Shown here in pieces: positions 63,351-64,000 of a stretch of 64,000 nt of DNA. The number at the start of each line of letters is the position of its first letter. Positions within the stretch are counted from its first letter, which is position 1. The notes below the pieces were generated by a model that saw only the letters and a program-made list of their open reading frames with translations, did not search any database and was not told the origin of the DNA. The DNA lies in NCBI RefSeq assembly GCF_014384985.1, contig NZ_JACRSX010000001.1, positions 406,468-470,467 of the forward strand, read 5' to 3'. This DNA comes from Jutongia huaianensis (GTDB lineage Bacteria > Bacillota > Clostridia > Lachnospirales > Lachnospiraceae). Position numbers and translations under genes: made by a program.

Positions 63351-64000
63351 CTAAGCCATAGCATTACCAATCCATTCATTAAATTGCAGAGACAGATAAC
63401 TCGATGGCAAAGCCAGCTTTTTTGCTTCTACCACCTTTTTAAATTTTTCCCCTCTACAATAAAGCCCTACACCTTGTTTTCGAACATTCAGTATTGTATC
63501 TTGCTTAGGTTTATTAGCACCTGTCAATATATATGACTGTGAAGCAAACCATGTGTTTTTTACCGATTGCTCAAGAACCTTTTTCATATCACACATTTTG
63601 GCCTCAACCGAAATCAATCGTTCTATGCCATATATTTTCTTTAAACTTTGTGCTCTCCATACTCCATTTTTACGCACTATCATATCTGCATCTAGTAACC
63701 GTTCTAAAGATTCCAATGTCTGTCTTTCTGATAATTTTAAACATTTTAGCAAATGTTCACCTGAACATCCTCTTGAATATATTAACTGCGATAATATTTT
63801 TAAATCATTTGTAACCAAACATCTTCTTTTATCGTTCCAAGACTCTATCATGCTCGGATTATATTTTGCAAATACTATATCAGGAAATCCAGTTTCTACT
63901 CTCGGCTCAATAAACACTGCTAAATTACTCTTTCTATTCATTCTTTTGAACATATCTATATAGAATTCAACAAATTCTCTTACTAACTCGCATTCATCCC
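63351..64000 (-). CDS. Nuclease-like protein with internal winged helix (5' end outside window)
   Basis: Open from the window edge, so the start is missing; at least 216 residues. The visible start ELVREFVEFYIDMFKR is a helix. RVETGFPDIVF and, 110 residues later, ISVEAKMCDMKKVLEQS have the order G..D...E.K of PD-(D/E)xK nucleases. Between them, LKILSQLIYSRGCSGEHLLK and the following helices look like a winged helix, an uncommon insertion. Ends 12 bases before the kinase gene. Likely the DNA- or RNA-cutting part of the operon, but the fold call is by eye. Confidence 0.6.
   Translation of the reverse strand, partial: DECELVREFVEFYIDMFKRMNRKSNLAVFIEPRVETGFPDIVFAKYNPSMIESWNDKRRCLVTNDLKILSQLIYSRGCSGEHLLKCLKLSERQTLESLERLLDADMIVRKNGVWRAQSLKKIYGIERLISVEAKMCDMKKVLEQSVKNTWFASQSYILTGANKPKQDTILNVRKQGVGLYCRGEKFKKVVEAKKLALPSSYLSLQFNEWIGNAMA

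Noticed and set aside
60363..64000. Prophage or insertion sequence at the right edge
   Set aside because: No integrase, transposase, terminal inverted repeats or phage structural genes in the visible part.

Overview
The window looks like chromosome from an anaerobic gut Firmicute of the Clostridia, most likely a Lachnospiraceae member. The reasons are moderate GC with Firmicute-type ribosome binding sites, a uroporphyrinogen-III methyltransferase/synthase fusion with HemA, HemC and HemL but no late haem genes in view, a [FeFe]-hydrogenase-like protein, MutS2, PadR/HAAS/toastrack operons and ECF sigma/DUF4179 pairs. The assignment rests on gene content and protein style, not on a database search.

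Layout. 0-3.3 kb (minus): hemA, hemC and a cobA-hemD fusion cut by the window edge, making tetrapyrrole precursors for cobalamin/sirohaem. 3.8-7.1 kb (plus): an AgrA/AgrC-like two-component pair followed closely by hemL. 7.1-10.2 kb: a PhoR/OmpR-type two-component pair and a secreted Ig-like (Big2) protein. 10.2-13.9 kb (minus): murI, then a metal-efflux cluster of HMA protein, P1B ATPase and ArsR/SmtB repressor with matching operators. 13.9-20.7 kb (minus): a [FeFe]-hydrogenase-like protein and a run holding tsaD, RNase Z, rimI, tsaB and tsaE (t6A tRNA modification). 20.8-29.8 kb: a RelA/SpoT-domain fusion protein, a membrane-anchored HtrA-like protein lacking its triad, mutS2, a second OmpR/PhoR pair, and pfkA.

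30.3-38.2 kb (plus): two successive PadR-HAAS-toastrack operons. In the first, the PadR repressor carries a tail of about 900 residues, including ten 18-residue tandem units, and the HAAS protein carries alanine/glutamine-rich repeats; the second is of ordinary size and sits behind a consensus promoter covered by two palindromes. 38.2-46.2 kb: trmL, an aminotransferase with an Lrp/AsnC regulator, an AIR-synthase-like protein, a VanW protein, small hypothetical membrane proteins including an unlisted 34-residue one, and tRNA-Trp. 46.3-56.6 kb (minus): two ECF sigma factor/anti-sigma pairs, a membrane-bound XRE regulator, carB without carA, a FliB-like protein and an esterase remnant.

56.4-64 kb (minus) is a patchwork. 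Two overlapping ABC half-transporters adjoin a remnant of a BspA-type leucine-rich-repeat protein, then a broken 2TM-Nudix protein resembling CBASS effector Cap16, then a very AT-rich three-gene operon at the window edge: a nuclease-like protein with a possible winged helix, a Ser/Thr kinase and an unnamed protein of about 400 residues. That operon beside a degraded immunity gene is the best candidate here for an undescribed defence system. The expanded PadR-HAAS-toastrack operon and the RelA-domain fusion are the next most unusual items.
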